DNA from: Methylobacterium sp. 2A
Lineage (GTDB): Bacteria; Pseudomonadota; Alphaproteobacteria; Rhizobiales; Beijerinckiaceae
Length of the DNA: 64,000 nt
Assembly (NCBI RefSeq): GCF_009806555.1
Contig: NZ_VUOK01000036.1
Location: 59,701 to 123,700, forward strand
Direction: 5' to 3'
Shown: piece after piece, positions 19,073-29,967 of the stretch
Layout: the number at the start of each line of letters is the position of its first letter
Position numbering within the stretch: the first letter of the stretch is position 1
The notes under the pieces: model-generated
Told to the model about the DNA's origin: nothing
Databases searched by the model: none
Seen by the model: only the letters and a program-made list of their open reading frames with translations
Made by a program: the position numbers and the translations under genes

Positions 19073-19711
19073 TCAGCCCTCCCCGGCCGCGCGCCGGAGG
19101 GGCCAGACGGACCGGCCCGGCGGCGTGTCGGACACGACGAGCCTGAGGGCGGAGGGCGGTCCGCGCCGGGTCTCCGGAGCCCGCTCGCCGTCCTGCGCCT
19201 CGCCGGAGGCCCGCTCGGTCCGCGCGCCCTCCTCGAAGGCCCGCAGGGCGGCCCGGCCGCGGCCGAGGCGGGACATCAGCGTCCCGATCGGGATGCCGAG
19301 CACCGAAGCCGCGTCGGCATAGGCCATGCCCTCCAGGGTGACGAGGTGCAGGGCGGCGCGCTGCTCCTCGGGCAGGGTGAGGAAGGCCTTCCGGATCTGG
19401 GCGAGGCGCACCTGCCCCTCCTGGGCCGGGGGGGCCATGTCCTCGGCCATCCGCACCAGCGTGTCGGCGTGGCGCGCCTCGACCTGCCGGCGGCGCTGCT
19501 CGTCGATGAAGGCATTGTGCAGCACCGTCATCATCCAGGTGCGCAGATTGGTGTTCGGGCGGAGCGTGCCCTGCATCTCCAGGGCGCGCACCAGCGTGTC
19601 GTGCACGAGATCGTCGGCCCGCAGCGCGTCGCGGGTGAGCGACCGGGCGTAGCGCCGCAGGGGCACCAGCAGGTCGAGGAGATCAGGGCGCTTCTGCTTG
19701 TCCGATGCCAT
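19073..19711 (-). CDS. ECF RNA polymerase sigma factor
   Basis: A 212-residue group IV sigma factor. Region 2 covers about residues 12-80 (LVPLRRYARSLTRDALRADDLVHDTLVRALE ... NLRTWMMTVLHNAFID), and region 4 about 110-160 (AFLTLPEEQRAALHLVTLEGMAYADAASVLGIPIGTLMSRLGRGRAALR). A basic tail of about 45 residues beyond region 4 is longer than usual. It pairs with the membrane anti-sigma factor downstream. The exported glutathione peroxidase 55 bp upstream on the same strand may belong to the same transcript or regulon. The subgroup and signal cannot be decided here. Confidence 0.92.
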   Translation of the reverse strand: MASDKQKRPDLLDLLVPLRRYARSLTRDALRADDLVHDTLVRALEMQGTLRPNTNLRTWMMTVLHNAFIDEQRRRQVEARHADTLVRMAEDMAPPAQEGQVRLAQIRKAFLTLPEEQRAALHLVTLEGMAYADAASVLGIPIGTLMSRLGRGRAALRAFEEGARTERASGEAQDGERAPETRRGPPSALRLVVSDTPPGRSVWPLRRAAGEG

Positions 19712-19766
19712 GGAACGTGAACGCGTCGCCCCGGCACCTTAATCCCGCTCGACTGTCTTGCGGTCT

Positions 19767-20321
<555 letters not shown>

Positions 20322-20462
20322 GACGTCAGCCTCCCCGAACGCAGGTCGCGGAACGCGGCAGCGGGTCCTACGTTTCGTCCGCCGGGGCGATCGATTCGCC
20401 GCAGGGCCGTGCCGCGCATCATCGTCTGCCAGAAGCCGCGGCTCGGGACGAGGCCCTAGAGC

Positions 20463-20699
20463 CAGCCCTTTTAAGGTGTTTGCGGAAGCAACGAGACAGG
20501 GGCCAAGCGCACTCTCCTCCCCCTTGTGGGGAGGAGTTGGAGGTGGGGGTGGTGCAGACGGCACCGCTGCGCCTCATCCTGCACACCCCCACCCCTGGCC
20601 CCTCCCCACAAGGGGGAGGGGAAAAGGCGGTGCGCTTTCAGGATGTTAGAGCCACGACTTGCGATTTTCGCAGCTAGCCCAAACACCTTAAAAGGGCTG
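20463..20699. mobile_element. MITE family M, copy 1 (237 bp, 10-bp target duplication)
   Basis: The element starts and ends with a perfect 20-bp inverted repeat, CAGCCCTTTTAAGGTGTTTG. It is flanked by an exact 10-bp direct repeat, gccctagagc, at 20453-20462 and 20700-20709, the mark of transposition. There is no coding capacity. Its core (20514-20622) is a palindromic family C repeat. A second copy at 32855-33092 lies in the opposite orientation and differs by about one substitution and one single-base indel, so both moved recently. No matching transposase is in the window. Confidence 0.9.
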
Positions 20700-20840
20700 G
20701 CCCTAGAGCGCTCTCCACCGAAGAGGACACTGGTTCGGCGCAAGAGAGCGCATCGAAACAAAGGCTTAGAGCCGCGCACGATTGCAACGCGATCGGTACA
20801 CGACAGCGCATCGCGCCGGGGTGATCCGATCCAATCCCCT

Positions 20841-20955
20841 GATCCTGAGGTGACCGCGGAGCGGGCCTCGAAGGAGGGCTCCAGGAATCGCAGGTCCATC
20901 TGGAGGGCTCCTTCGAGGCCTCCGCTCCGCTGCGGCACCTAAGGATGAGGGGGTG
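20841..20955. repeat. Repeat family B, copy 1
   Basis: About 115 bp edged by ATCCTGAGGTGACCGCGGAG on the left and GCGGCACCTAAGGATGAGG on the right, roughly inverted. Inside are two inverted copies of CTCGAAGGAGGGCTCC / GGAGGGCTCCTTCGAG around AGGAATCGC. The second copy is at 57835-57957. Both are intergenic, between a gene end and unrelated sequence. The 20710-21024 gap holds nothing else that I can identify. Confidence 0.75.
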
Positions 20956-21024
20956 GGTTGGACAACCGACCCAAAGCGTCCGAATTCGTGTCGTGTCCCG
21001 TGTGCAACGCGATCGGGCACGGCC

Positions 21025-22716
21025 CTAAGCCGCGCGGACCGTATCGAGGAAGCGACGGACCTCCGCGTCGAGCCGCTGGGCCTGGGTCGAGAGGCCGGAG
21101 GCTGAACCCAGGACCTGCGCGGCGGCGGCTCCGGCTCCCTCGGCGGCGCGGGCAACGCCCGCGATATTGCTCGTGACCTCACCGGTCCCGAGCGCCGCCT
21201 GTCCGACGTTGCGCACGATCTCCTGCGTCGCCGCGCCCTGCTCCTCGACCGCTGCGGCGATCCCGCTGGCCAGCACGCTGATCTCGCTGATGCGGTTCAC
21301 GACGATGGTGATCGCGTCCGACGCATCCCCGGTCCAGGACCGGATCTCCCCGATCTGCCGCGCGACGTCCTCGGTCGCCTTGGCGGTCTGGCCGGCCAGT
21401 TCCTTGACCTCGGTCGCCACCACGGCGAAGCCGCGGCCCGCCTCCCCGGCGCGCGCCGCCTCGATCGTGGCGTTGAGTGCCAGGAGGTTGGTCTGTGCGG
21501 CGATGCCCGAGATGAGGTTGACCACGTCGCCGATCCGGGCCGCACCCGCGCGCAGCGTCTGCATCAGGTCCGCGGACTTCTCGGCTTCCGCGACGGCCGC
21601 GTTGGCGAAGCTCGCCGAGCCCTGCACCTGCCGGCCGATCTCCGAGACGGAGGCGCCGAGCTGCTCGGCCGCCGCCGCCACCGTGCCGACGTTCGAGGCC
21701 GCCTCCTCGGCCGCCGAGGCCACGGTGACCGATTGCTGCGCGGTCTGCGTGGCGGCCGCGCTCATGCTCTCGGCAGTGGATTGCAGCTGGGTCGCCGCCG
21801 CCGCCACGGCGCGCACCACGTCGCCGACCGCCGCCTCGAACCGGTCGGCCAATTCGTGCATGGCGGCCCTCCGCTGCCTCTCGACCGCCGTCCGCGCCTC
21901 GGCCGCCTCCGTTTCCAGCTCCTTGGCCCGCGCGAGCTTATCCCGGAAGACCTGCACGGCGTCGGCCATGGCCCCGACCTCGTCGCGGCGGCCGACGCCC
22001 GGCACCACGACCGACAGGTCGTCGGCGGCGAGCCGGGTCATCGTGCCCGTTATCGCGTGGATCGGCCGGGCTATCCCCCGTTGCAGGATGGTCAGCGCCG
22101 CCAGGGCAATCATCGTCATCGCACCCAGCCCAATCAGGCTGGCGGAGCGCGTCGCGATCACGGCCGCCGCAGAATTCGCGAACCGGGCCTCCATGAGCGT
22201 GCGCTCGACCTGCGCGATCTCGGCCAGCTTCGCGCGCAGGCCGTCCATCGACACCTTGCCGGCTCCGGAAGTCTCGATCCGGCGCGCCGCCTCCCGTGTC
22301 GCCTCGTCCTGCATGAGGGCGAGTTCCCGGTCCGCGATATCATGGGTCCAGCGGTCCGCGAAGGTCTTCAGATCCGCGAGGCGTGCCTGCTGGTCGGGAT
22401 TGTCGGCCGTCAACCGATGCGCCGCCGCGAGGGCCACCGTGAATGTCTCCCGGCCGGCCCGCTGCGGCTCCAGGAAACTCGGATCCGCCGAGAGCAGGTA
22501 GCCGCGCAGGCCGGTCTCCCGGTCGACCATCGCGATGCGCATCCGCTCGACCTCGGCAAGCAAGGCCTGCGTATGCTCGATCCAGGTCTCGGTCTCCTGA
22601 ATCGCACCGATATTCCTGAGCGATACCGACGCGACGACGAGCGTCACGACGAGCATCATCCCCATGACGAGCGCGATCTTGATCCTGATCCTCAAATCCA
22701 CCCACCGAATTGTCAT
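21025..22716 (-). CDS. Methyl-accepting chemotaxis protein with CHASE3-like sensor
   Basis: A receptor of about 563 residues. One N-terminal membrane helix ([18 protein letters not shown]) is followed by a periplasmic helical domain of about 150 residues resembling CHASE3 ([22 protein letters not shown] is typical). A second helix ([20 protein letters not shown]), a HAMP domain and a long cytoplasmic coiled coil follow, with the conserved hairpin tip [34 protein letters not shown]. It would send signals to CheA/CheW for flagellar control. I chose the ATG at 22716 because GGGGGCAGGGC precedes it; an upstream start adds 14 residues. The gene stands alone, with no che genes nearby. Confidence 0.93.
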   Translation of the reverse strand: MTIRWVDLRIRIKIALVMGMMLVVTLVVASVSLRNIGAIQETETWIEHTQALLAEVERMRIAMVDRETGLRGYLLSADPSFLEPQRAGRETFTVALAAAHRLTADNPDQQARLADLKTFADRWTHDIADRELALMQDEATREAARRIETSGAGKVSMDGLRAKLAEIAQVERTLMEARFANSAAAVIATRSASLIGLGAMTMIALAALTILQRGIARPIHAITGTMTRLAADDLSVVVPGVGRRDEVGAMADAVQVFRDKLARAKELETEAAEARTAVERQRRAAMHELADRFEAAVGDVVRAVAAAATQLQSTAESMSAAATQTAQQSVTVASAAEEAASNVGTVAAAAEQLGASVSEIGRQVQGSASFANAAVAEAEKSADLMQTLRAGAARIGDVVNLISGIAAQTNLLALNATIEAARAGEAGRGFAVVATEVKELAGQTAKATEDVARQIGEIRSWTGDASDAITIVVNRISEISVLASGIAAAVEEQGAATQEIVRNVGQAALGTGEVTSNIAGVARAAEGAGAAAAQVLGSASGLSTQAQRLDAEVRRFLDTVRAA

Positions 22717-22953
22717 ATGCCCTGCCCCCCTGAGAACATCATCGTCACGCGGAGACAAAGTCCGCGATGCGCTAGGTATAGTTTTTCAAATCATGCTGTC
22801 CAGATCAACAAATATACAGATTATGTTCAATTTATCCAGAACATACGCGCTCGGATCGGTGGCCAGTTCTGTTCACGCCAGATATAAACCCGATCAACCC
22901 CTGCGGCGATAACGACCAATAAGCTTTCACAGATCGACATCACGGATCGCTTG

Positions 22954-24081
22954 TCACTGATACGCCTGCTGCAAGTCGATCGTGCAGTCCTGGCCGACCC
23001 GCCCGTAATTCTCCGCGAGCCATGCCTGCGCGGCGGCGCGGCCCTTGTCGCGCAGGCGCTTGAACACGGTCCAGCGGGCGTCGAGCTTCGAGGCGGCGTT
23101 GTAGTCTTCCAGGGCGTCGGTGCCGTCGATCCGGTGCACCAGCACCCGGCGATACTGCCCCTGGCCGAGAGTGCCCTCCTCGATCAGCCCGTCCAGGAAG
23201 TCGATGGCGCGCAGTTCCCGCATCAGGTTGGCGTTGAAGGTGATCTCGTTGAGCCGGTCGCGGATCTCGCTCTCGGTGCGCGGCGTCTCCCGCCGTTCCA
23301 CCGGATTGATCTGGACGAGCAGGATGTCGCGGGTCTGGGCGCCGCGGTGCAGCGGATAGAGCGGCGGGTTGCCGAGATAGCCCCCGTCCCAATAGGGTAC
23401 GCCGTCGATCTCCACCGCCTGGAACACGGTCGGCAGGCAGGCCGAGGCCATGAGGTGATCGACGGTCAGGCGCTCGCGTTCGAACACCGCCAGCTTGCCG
23501 GTCCAGACATTGGTGGCCGAGACGAACAGGCCCGCCGTCTCGGCCTCGCGCAGGCGCTCGAAATCGACCTGCTCGGCCAGCGCCTTGCGCAGCGGGTTGA
23601 TGTTGAGCGGGTTCGACACGTAGGGGCTGGGCGAGAGCATCTTCGACCAGAACTCGGCCACCGGATTGCCCTTCCACAGGCTGAACAGGCCGCTGACGAA
23701 GTGGCGCTGGGCGGGGCCCAGGTCGCCGTCGAGGCTGACCTCCCGCCAGAACCGCTCCAGGCCCTCCCGGGCGCCGTCGGGGCCGCCCTTGAGCCAGCCA
23801 TCCACCAGGACGACGGCGTTCATCGCCCCGGCGCTCGCCCCGGTGACGGCCTCGAATCCGAGCCGCCCGTCCTCGATCAGGGCGTCGAGCACGCCCCAGG
23901 TGAAGGCGCCGTGCGCGCCGCCGCCCTGAAGCGCGAGGGCCACCGGCTTCTCGGCCCGGGGACCCGCCAGCATGCGGCCCGACGCAGGCGCGGACTGGGC
24001 GTCGATCGCGTCGGAGACGGGGGTCTCCGGTACGGCGGTGACGGGATTGTGCGGCTCGGCGCCGCCGGACTGCTCGCTCAT
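22954..24081 (-). CDS. Patatin-like phospholipase
   Basis: A 375-residue serine acyl hydrolase. The oxyanion loop GGGAHGAF lies at 53-60, the nucleophile Ser83 in GASAG (81-85), and the catalytic aspartate Asp232 in [10 protein letters not shown], so the Ser-Asp dyad is complete. The first 40 residues are low complexity. It belongs to the RssA-like bacterial group that deacylates membrane phospholipids; the role in this organism is unknown. It is divergent from ispG with a 364-bp gap. The AT-rich gap downstream (22717-22953) probably carries the chemoreceptor promoter. Confidence 0.92.
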   Translation of the reverse strand: MSEQSGGAEPHNPVTAVPETPVSDAIDAQSAPASGRMLAGPRAEKPVALALQGGGAHGAFTWGVLDALIEDGRLGFEAVTGASAGAMNAVVLVDGWLKGGPDGAREGLERFWREVSLDGDLGPAQRHFVSGLFSLWKGNPVAEFWSKMLSPSPYVSNPLNINPLRKALAEQVDFERLREAETAGLFVSATNVWTGKLAVFERERLTVDHLMASACLPTVFQAVEIDGVPYWDGGYLGNPPLYPLHRGAQTRDILLVQINPVERRETPRTESEIRDRLNEITFNANLMRELRAIDFLDGLIEEGTLGQGQYRRVLVHRIDGTDALEDYNAASKLDARWTVFKRLRDKGRAAAQAWLAENYGRVGQDCTIDLQQAYQ

Positions 24082-24445
24082 CTCAGCCTCCTGTCAGGGC
24101 CGACAAGATGGGCATGTTGCGGTGCAGCATCAACGGCGCGGCAGGGTTGCGCGCGCGGCGCCCTCCGGCCGGCCGGGCGGATCGGCAACAGAGGCGGACG
24201 AAAACCCCGCCGCCCACACGGCAAACTCGACATCCGCGCACAGATACGACATGAGAGCCGCGTATGCTGTCCAGCGCGATGCTGTCCCGCGTGGCGCCGG
24301 CTTGACGCCGCGCCGGGGCGTCCGCACCTCACCTGCGGCAGCCCCGAGGTTCCCGTGCGGAGGTTCCCGTGCGGCGGTCCCCGGGACAGGCCCGACGGCC
24401 CTGACGGGCGCCGGCGCCTCGCGAGGCGCGCACCGAAGGTCCACG
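24082..24445. other. Intergenic region between patatin and ispG, with a 14-bp tandem repeat
   Basis: The 364-bp gap separates divergent genes. A tandem duplication of GAGGTTCCCGTGCG lies at 24346-24359 and 24360-24373, about 75 bases before the ispG ATG and inside its likely leader. Otherwise I see no RNA gene, riboswitch or terminator. Confidence 0.4.
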
Positions 24446-25777
24446 ATGGAAGTCATGGAAGCCACCACCCGCTCCGACATCCCCGCCGCCGAGAACCCGC
24501 TGGCCGGCGGCGGACCGGAGATCGCCGGCCCCGCCCCCCGCCACCGCACGGTCGGCGTCACGGTCGGCGAGGGTGCCGGCGCGGTCACGGTCGGCGGCGG
24601 CGCGCCGATCGTCGTCCAGTCGATGACCAACACCGACACGGCCGACATCGACGCCACGGTGGCGCAGGTGGCCCAGCTCGCCCGGGTCGGCTCGGAGCTG
24701 GTGCGCATCACCGTCGACCGCGACGAGGCCGCCGCCGCCGTGCCGAAGATCCGCGAGCGGCTCGACCGGATCGGCGTCAACGTGCCGCTGGTGGGCGACT
24801 TCCACTATATCGGCCACAAGCTGCTCGCCGACCATCCGGCCTGCGCCGAGGCGCTGGCCAAGTACCGGATCAACCCCGGCAATGTCGGCTTCAAGGACAA
24901 GAAGGACACGCAGTTCTCGGCGATCATCGAGCAGGCGATCAAGCACAACAAGACCGTGCGGATCGGCGCCAACTGGGGCTCGCTCGACGGGGAACTCCTC
25001 ACCCACCTGATGGACGAGAACGCCAAGGCGCTGCGGCCGATCGATGCCCGCGCGGTGATGCGCGAGGCGATGGTCCGCTCGGCGATCAGCTCGGCCGACC
25101 GCGCGGTGGAACTCGGCCTGCCGCAGAACAAGATCATCCTGTCGGCCAAGGTCTCGGCGGTGCAGGACCTGATCGCCGTCTACCGCGAGGTGGCGCGCCG
25201 CTCGGATTACGCGATCCATCTGGGTCTCACCGAGGCCGGCATGGGCTCGAAGGGCCTCGTCGCCGCCTCGGCCGCCATCGGCGTGCTCCTCCAGGAGGGG
25301 ATCGGCGACACGATCCGCTACTCGCTGACGCCGGAGCCCGGCGGCGACCGGAGCCTGGAGGTGAAGGCCAGCCAGGAACTCCTGCAGACCATGGGCTTCC
25401 GCACCTTCGTGCCGATGGTGGCGGCCTGCCCGGGCTGCGGCCGCACGACCTCGACGACCTTCCAGGAACTCGCCCGCGACATCCAGAACTGGATCGTCAC
25501 CTCGATGCCCGAATGGAAGAAGACCTATCCGGGGGTCGAGGGGCTGAACGTCGCCGTGATGGGCTGCATCGTGAACGGCCCGGGCGAATCGAAGCATGCC
25601 GATATCGGCATCTCGCTGCCCGGGACCGGCGAGACCCCCACCGCGCCGGTCTTCATCGACGGCAAGAAGGCGATGACGCTGCGCGGCCCGACGCTCGCGA
25701 AGGACTTCGAGGGCATCGTGATCGACTACATCCAGCGCCGCTTCGGCCAGGGCGGGACGCGCACCGCCGCGGAGTGA
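24446..25777 (+). CDS. ispG: 4-hydroxy-3-methylbut-2-en-1-yl diphosphate synthase (IspG/GcpE)
   Basis: A 443-residue iron-sulfur enzyme of the MEP isoprenoid pathway that reduces methylerythritol cyclodiphosphate to HMBPP. The TIM-barrel part contains [12 protein letters not shown] and [13 protein letters not shown]. The [4Fe-4S] ligands are Cys328 and Cys331 in [10 protein letters not shown] and Cys374 in [12 protein letters not shown], with Glu381 as the usual fourth ligand. The start at 24446 has GAAGGT upstream; a second in-frame ATG at 24455 is possible. The N-terminal extension of about 30 residues is typical of alphaproteobacterial IspG. Confidence 0.98.
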   Translation: MEVMEATTRSDIPAAENPLAGGGPEIAGPAPRHRTVGVTVGEGAGAVTVGGGAPIVVQSMTNTDTADIDATVAQVAQLARVGSELVRITVDRDEAAAAVPKIRERLDRIGVNVPLVGDFHYIGHKLLADHPACAEALAKYRINPGNVGFKDKKDTQFSAIIEQAIKHNKTVRIGANWGSLDGELLTHLMDENAKALRPIDARAVMREAMVRSAISSADRAVELGLPQNKIILSAKVSAVQDLIAVYREVARRSDYAIHLGLTEAGMGSKGLVAASAAIGVLLQEGIGDTIRYSLTPEPGGDRSLEVKASQELLQTMGFRTFVPMVAACPGCGRTTSTTFQELARDIQNWIVTSMPEWKKTYPGVEGLNVAVMGCIVNGPGESKHADIGISLPGTGETPTAPVFIDGKKAMTLRGPTLAKDFEGIVIDYIQRRFGQGGTRTAAE

Positions 25778-26062
25778 GGGCCGCGACTTCCCCTCCTCAC
25801 CTTTGCCGGGAAGAGAGACGCGCCTCTCACCCATCCGCGTCGATCGACCTCCCCCCACCGGGACCCAGCCCCCGGCCTTCGCAGCCGCACACGGTTTCCG
25901 CCCGCCCCCGGCCGTGGTAGCAAGGCCGCACGATCCCGTGAGCGGTCGGCCCGGTGGCCGGCCCGCGCGGTTCGGCGGAGTCTTCGCGTTTTCTGCCCGG
26001 CCCCGATTGGCCCCTGAGCCGAACCGCGAAGCGCCGGCCACGCCCGAGCTTCCGACAATCGC

Positions 26063-28072
26063 ATGAGCCAAACCTTCGCACCCGGCGTAGCAGCCCAGCC
26101 CACGCCCGCGGCGTCCGACATCGCGCGCGAGACCGCCCCGGCGGCCGAGGGCGAGAGCCCCGTCCCGGGACCGGCGGCCTCCGGCACCCTCGACGCCCCC
26201 GAGAAGGCCGAGACCCGGCACGGGCATGCGGGCTTCTGGACGCTGCTGGTCGGCTCCGTCGGCGTCGTCTACGGCGATATCGGCACCAGCCCGCTCTACG
26301 CGTTCCGCGAGGCGCTGGTCCCGGCGCGGACCGACGGCATCCTGCTGCCCGAGGAGGTGATCGGCACCGTCTCGCTGATCCTCTGGGCGCTGTTCATGAT
26401 CGTGACGGTGAAGTACGTCGCGATTCTGCTGCGCATGGACAACAACGGCGAGGGCGGCATCCTCTCGCTGATGGCGCTGGCCCGCAAGGCGCTCGGCGGT
26501 TCCCGCATCGTGTTCATGCTGGGGCTCCTCGGCGCCTCGCTGTTCTACGGCGATGCGGTGATCACCCCGGCGATCTCGGTGCTGTCGGCCGTGGAGGGCC
26601 TGAAGCTCGTCACCCCCACCCTCGACGATTACGTCCTGCCGATCACCGTGGTGATCATCGTCGCGCTGTTCCTCGTGCAGAACCGCGGCACGGGCAAGGT
26701 CGCGGCCTTCTTCGGGCCGGTCACCATCGTGTGGTTCGTCGCGATGGCGCTGGCGGCGCTGCCGCATATCGCCCTGCACCCGGAGGTGTTCCGGGCACTC
26801 AACCCGGTTCACGCCGTGATGTACCTCCTCGGCCACGGCACCGGGGCTTTGGTGGCGCTCGGCGCCGTGTTCCTGGCGGTGACCGGGGCCGAGGCCCTGT
26901 TCGCCGATCTCGGGCATTTCGGCCGCAAGCCGATCCAGGTGGCCTGGATCGGCCTGGTCTTCCCGGCGCTCGCCCTCAACTATCTCGGGCAGGCCGCCCT
27001 GGTGCTGGAGAAGCCCGACACGGCCGATCCGTTCTTCCAGCTCGTGCCGGCCTGGGGCCTGCTGCCGATGGTGCTGCTCGCCACGATCGCCACCGTGGTG
27101 GCGAGCCAGGCGGTGATCACCGGCGCCTTCTCGCTGTCCCGGCAGGCGATCCAGCTCGGCCTGCTGCCGCGGCTGGAGATCCGCCACACCTCCGAATCGC
27201 ATGCCGGCCAGATCTACCTGCCGCAGATCAATTCGCTCCTGATGATCGGCGTCGTGCTGCTGGCGGTGCTGTTCAAGACCTCCTCGTCGCTCGCCTCGGC
27301 CTACGGCATCGCGGTGACCGGCACGATGCTGCTCACCGCCTCGCTGACCTTCCTGGTGATGTGGCGCATGTGGCGTTGGTCGCCGGTGGCGGCGGCGGCC
27401 GTGATGCTGCCCTTCATCGTGCTGGAATTCCTGTTCCTGCTCTCCAACCTGATCAAGGTGGTGGAGGGGGGCTACGTGCCGCTGCTGCTGGCCGGCGCCC
27501 TCGTCATCGTGATGTGGACCTGGGTGCGCGGGGTGACGATCCTGTTCAACAAGACCCGCAAGAACGACGTGCCGCTCGTGGAGCTGGTCGGCATGCTGGA
27601 GAAGAGCCCGCCCCACCACGTCCGCGGCACGGCGGTGTTCCTGACGAGCGATCCCGAGATCGCCCCGGCCGCGCTCCTGCACAACCTCAAGCACAACAAG
27701 GTGCTGCACGAGAAGAACGTGATCCTCACCGTCGAGACGGTGGACACGCCGCGCTCGAACGAGGCCGACAAGGTGCGGATCGAGCCGGTGGGCCCGCATT
27801 TCTACAAGGTCGTGATGAAGTTCGGCTACATGGAGACGCCGAACATCCCGAAGACGCTGGTGCTGCTGCGCCGCCAGGGCTTCAAGTTCGACATCATGGC
27901 GACGTCGTTCTTCCTGTCCCGTCGCTCGATCCGGCCGGCGGCGCATTCCGGCATGCCGCTCTGGCAGGACCGGATTTTCATCACGCTCGCCAAGAACGCC
28001 AACGATGCGACGGACTTCTTCCAGATCCCGACCGGGCGCGTCGTGGAGGTGGGGACGCAGGTGACGGTGTGA
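26063..28072 (+). CDS. kup: Potassium uptake protein Kup
   Basis: A 669-residue potassium transporter of the KUP/HAK/KT family. After an acidic, low-complexity N terminus of about 55 residues come 12 hydrophobic segments. Signature regions include [60 protein letters not shown] and [17 protein letters not shown]. The cytosolic C-terminal domain contains [29 protein letters not shown] and [12 protein letters not shown]. It imports potassium with protons. The 285-bp gap after ispG holds only a weak family-C-like arm near 25787-25815. Confidence 0.98.
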   Translation: MSQTFAPGVAAQPTPAASDIARETAPAAEGESPVPGPAASGTLDAPEKAETRHGHAGFWTLLVGSVGVVYGDIGTSPLYAFREALVPARTDGILLPEEVIGTVSLILWALFMIVTVKYVAILLRMDNNGEGGILSLMALARKALGGSRIVFMLGLLGASLFYGDAVITPAISVLSAVEGLKLVTPTLDDYVLPITVVIIVALFLVQNRGTGKVAAFFGPVTIVWFVAMALAALPHIALHPEVFRALNPVHAVMYLLGHGTGALVALGAVFLAVTGAEALFADLGHFGRKPIQVAWIGLVFPALALNYLGQAALVLEKPDTADPFFQLVPAWGLLPMVLLATIATVVASQAVITGAFSLSRQAIQLGLLPRLEIRHTSESHAGQIYLPQINSLLMIGVVLLAVLFKTSSSLASAYGIAVTGTMLLTASLTFLVMWRMWRWSPVAAAAVMLPFIVLEFLFLLSNLIKVVEGGYVPLLLAGALVIVMWTWVRGVTILFNKTRKNDVPLVELVGMLEKSPPHHVRGTAVFLTSDPEIAPAALLHNLKHNKVLHEKNVILTVETVDTPRSNEADKVRIEPVGPHFYKVVMKFGYMETPNIPKTLVLLRRQGFKFDIMATSFFLSRRSIRPAAHSGMPLWQDRIFITLAKNANDATDFFQIPTGRVVEVGTQVTV

Positions 28073-28085
28073 GGATCGCGCCGCC

Positions 28086-28421
28086 ATGGTCATCGGCACC
28101 CGCGTCCTGACGATCCGGAGCCCGGACGCGGACATCCCCGTCCCGATCCAACTCTGCGCGCCGGAATACGCGGATGGGCACTGGATCTGCCGCGACACGA
28201 TCGCTTGGCCCGAGCAGCCGCGGGACAGCTTCGGAGCCGGCGTCGACGCGCTGCAGGCGCTCCATCTGACGATGCAGAAGATCGGCATCGACCTCTACGT
28301 CAGCGACGCCCACAAGGCCGGCATCCTGATGTGGGATAAGCCCGGTGCTGGGTACGGCTTTCCCCTACCGAAGAACGGCCGCGATCTGCTGATCGGCATG
28401 GACGAAGTCTTCGAGGGGTGA
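28086..28421 (+). CDS. Small conserved hypothetical protein
   Basis: A 111-residue soluble protein starting 13 bp after kup and probably co-transcribed with it. It has a beta-rich N terminus (VIGTRVLTIRSPDADIPVPIQLCAPEY), a central tryptophan motif (DGHWICRDTIAWPEQPR) and a helix (GVDALQALHLTMQKIGIDLY). I recall similar proteins in Methylobacterium, annotated as a domain of unknown function (perhaps DUF6968, unverified). No catalytic motif is visible. Confidence 0.7.
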   Translation: MVIGTRVLTIRSPDADIPVPIQLCAPEYADGHWICRDTIAWPEQPRDSFGAGVDALQALHLTMQKIGIDLYVSDAHKAGILMWDKPGAGYGFPLPKNGRDLLIGMDEVFEG

Positions 28422-28502
28422 GGCAGGTGACGGTGTTTCGCCTGCCGCTGGTGTAGATCGGCGCACGGGATTATCTACGCTGGGGATTGAGGGCGAATCC
28501 GC

Positions 28503-28748
28503 ATGCCGATCAACGTCAACAATCCCGAAGCCGATGCGCTGACGCGCCGCTTCGCCGCCATGGCGGGCGTCGGCATCACCGAGGCGATCGTCATCGCCAT
28601 GCGGGAAGCGATCGAGCGCAGGCACCGAGCGGAGACGCCGCGGGAGACCGCGGCCCGGTTGCGGGCGCAGCATGGGATCACGCTCGGCGAGACCGCCCGA
28701 GAACCTCTGCCGCGGGAGGTCTACGACGCTATGTGGGGAAGCCGCTGA
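28503..28748 (+). CDS. VapB-family antitoxin
   Basis: An 81-residue antitoxin of the PSK/Rv0623-like transcription-factor type. It begins with a short beta strand and helix (INVNNPEADALTRRFAAMAGVGITEAIVIAMREAIERR), the DNA-binding dimerisation unit, and ends with the toxin-binding tail PREVYDAMWGSR. Its stop overlaps the vapC start (TGATG), the usual arrangement for a co-translated pair. The complex is expected to repress its own promoter, but I see no clear operator. Confidence 0.88.
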   Translation: MPINVNNPEADALTRRFAAMAGVGITEAIVIAMREAIERRHRAETPRETAARLRAQHGITLGETAREPLPREVYDAMWGSR

Positions 28749-29152
28749 TGTTCGTGGACGCCTCCGCGATCGTCGCCCTGCTGGCGGACGAACCCGAGGC
28801 CGACCGGATCTCTGCAGCGCTCGCCTCGGCCAGCCAGCGTCGGACCTCGCCTGTAGCGGTTCTGGAAACGGTGCTGGCGCTCGCGCGGCCCGACAAGTTC
28901 GACATGACGGTCGAAGCGGTCGGACCGATCGTCCTCGAATTTTTGGACGCCGGAGGCATCGAGATCTGCGATCTCCCGCCTGCCAGTGAGACGACTGCGC
29001 TCGCCCTGTCGGCCGCGCATCAATACCGGGCTGGTCGCCACGGACTCAATCTCGGCGATTGCCTCCACTATGCGGCGGCGCGGTTCTTCCGCATGCCGAT
29101 TCTTGCTACAGCTGACGAATTTCGCAGAACGGATCTGGAGACGGTCCCTTAA
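28748..29152 (+). CDS. VapC-family PIN-domain ribonuclease toxin
   Basis: A 134-residue PIN nuclease. The acidic residues that bind magnesium are all present: Asp4 in MFVDASAIVALL, Glu40 in AVLETVLAL, the Asp in GLNLGDCLHYAAA and the Asp in ILATADEF. VapC toxins cleave tRNA or rRNA. The gene is intact and coupled to its antitoxin, so unlike the YoeB locus this pair should be active. Confidence 0.92.
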   Translation: MFVDASAIVALLADEPEADRISAALASASQRRTSPVAVLETVLALARPDKFDMTVEAVGPIVLEFLDAGGIEICDLPPASETTALALSAAHQYRAGRHGLNLGDCLHYAAARFFRMPILATADEFRRTDLETVP

Positions 29153-29490
29153 AGACATCGGTTTTCGAGAGCAGTCTCTTATCTCGGGGGGATCAACGAA
29201 CCGACGCTCCCACTCGGCCCCGGCTTCGCGACCGTCACCCCCGGTAATCCGACTATGTGCGCCACCGCACGCGGCATGCCATGAGCGCAGCTAGGTAGGG
29301 ATGACCCACCCCATCCCTGCGTTGCGCCGCCCGCGCGGCGTGCTTTAGAACAGTTATTATTCTGAGCCTGAGCGCTCGCCCGGCGGCATGCCCGCATCGG
29401 CGAACGTGATCCGGCAAAGCCAGCATCGGCCCCCGGCCCGGCTCGGACCCGACTGAACGCCGCTCCGGCGCCGCCAGACAGGACGCATCG
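29153..29490. other. Intergenic region after vapC
   Basis: This 338-bp stretch lies between vapC and the oxidoreductase operon. A short AT-rich part near 29344-29365 (tttagaacagttattattctg) is the best candidate for the downstream promoter, but I cannot assign boxes. I see no RNA gene or small ORF that I can support. Confidence 0.35.
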
Positions 29491-29967
29491 ATGATCAGAC
29501 TCACCGTGAACGGGGCTGCGCGCAGCTTCGACGGCGACCCCGACATGCCGCTGCTGTGGTACCTGCGGGACGAGCTCGGGCTCACCGGAACCAAGTTCGG
29601 CTGCGGCGTCTCGCTCTGCGGGGCCTGCACGATCCATCTCGGCGGCGCCGCGACCCGCGCCTGCATCACGCCGGTCTCGGCGGCCGAGGGCCAGGAGGTC
29701 GTCACCATCGAGGGGCTGTCGCCGGACGGCAACCACCCCGTGCAGGTGGCATGGCGCGATCAGAACGTCGCCCAGTGCGGCTTCTGCCAGTGTGGCCAGA
29801 TCATGCAGGCCGCCGCCCTCCTCAAGGACACGCCCAAGCCCACCGACGCGGATATCGACACCACGATGAGCGGCAACATCTGCCGCTGCGGCACCTATCC
29901 GCGCATCCGCGCCGCGATCCACCAGGCCGCCGGTCAGGCGCCCGCCAGCAAGGGAGAGCGCCTGTGA
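29491..29967 (+). CDS. [2Fe-2S] subunit of a xanthine-oxidase-family molybdenum hydroxylase
   Basis: A 158-residue iron-sulfur subunit. The plant-ferredoxin cluster ligands are Cys38, Cys43, Cys46 and Cys58; the second cluster near the molybdenum cofactor uses Cys96, Cys99, Cys131 and Cys133 ([11 protein letters not shown] and CRCGTY). It passes electrons from the molybdenum subunit encoded next, whose GTG overlaps its stop. This resembles IorA of isoquinoline 1-oxidoreductase and the small subunits of periplasmic aldehyde oxidases. Confidence 0.93.
   Translation: MIRLTVNGAARSFDGDPDMPLLWYLRDELGLTGTKFGCGVSLCGACTIHLGGAATRACITPVSAAEGQEVVTIEGLSPDGNHPVQVAWRDQNVAQCGFCQCGQIMQAAALLKDTPKPTDADIDTTMSGNICRCGTYPRIRAAIHQAAGQAPASKGERL

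Noticed and set aside
20463..20699. Small open frames inside the MITE (for example 20480-20677)
   Set aside because: They run through a palindrome and appear in both copies only because the copies are nearly identical; no protein features.
24329..28288. A 1319-residue frame antisense to ispG and kup
   Set aside because: Spans two clear genes on the other strand and has a low-complexity His/Arg/Gln/Asp composition typical of shadow frames.
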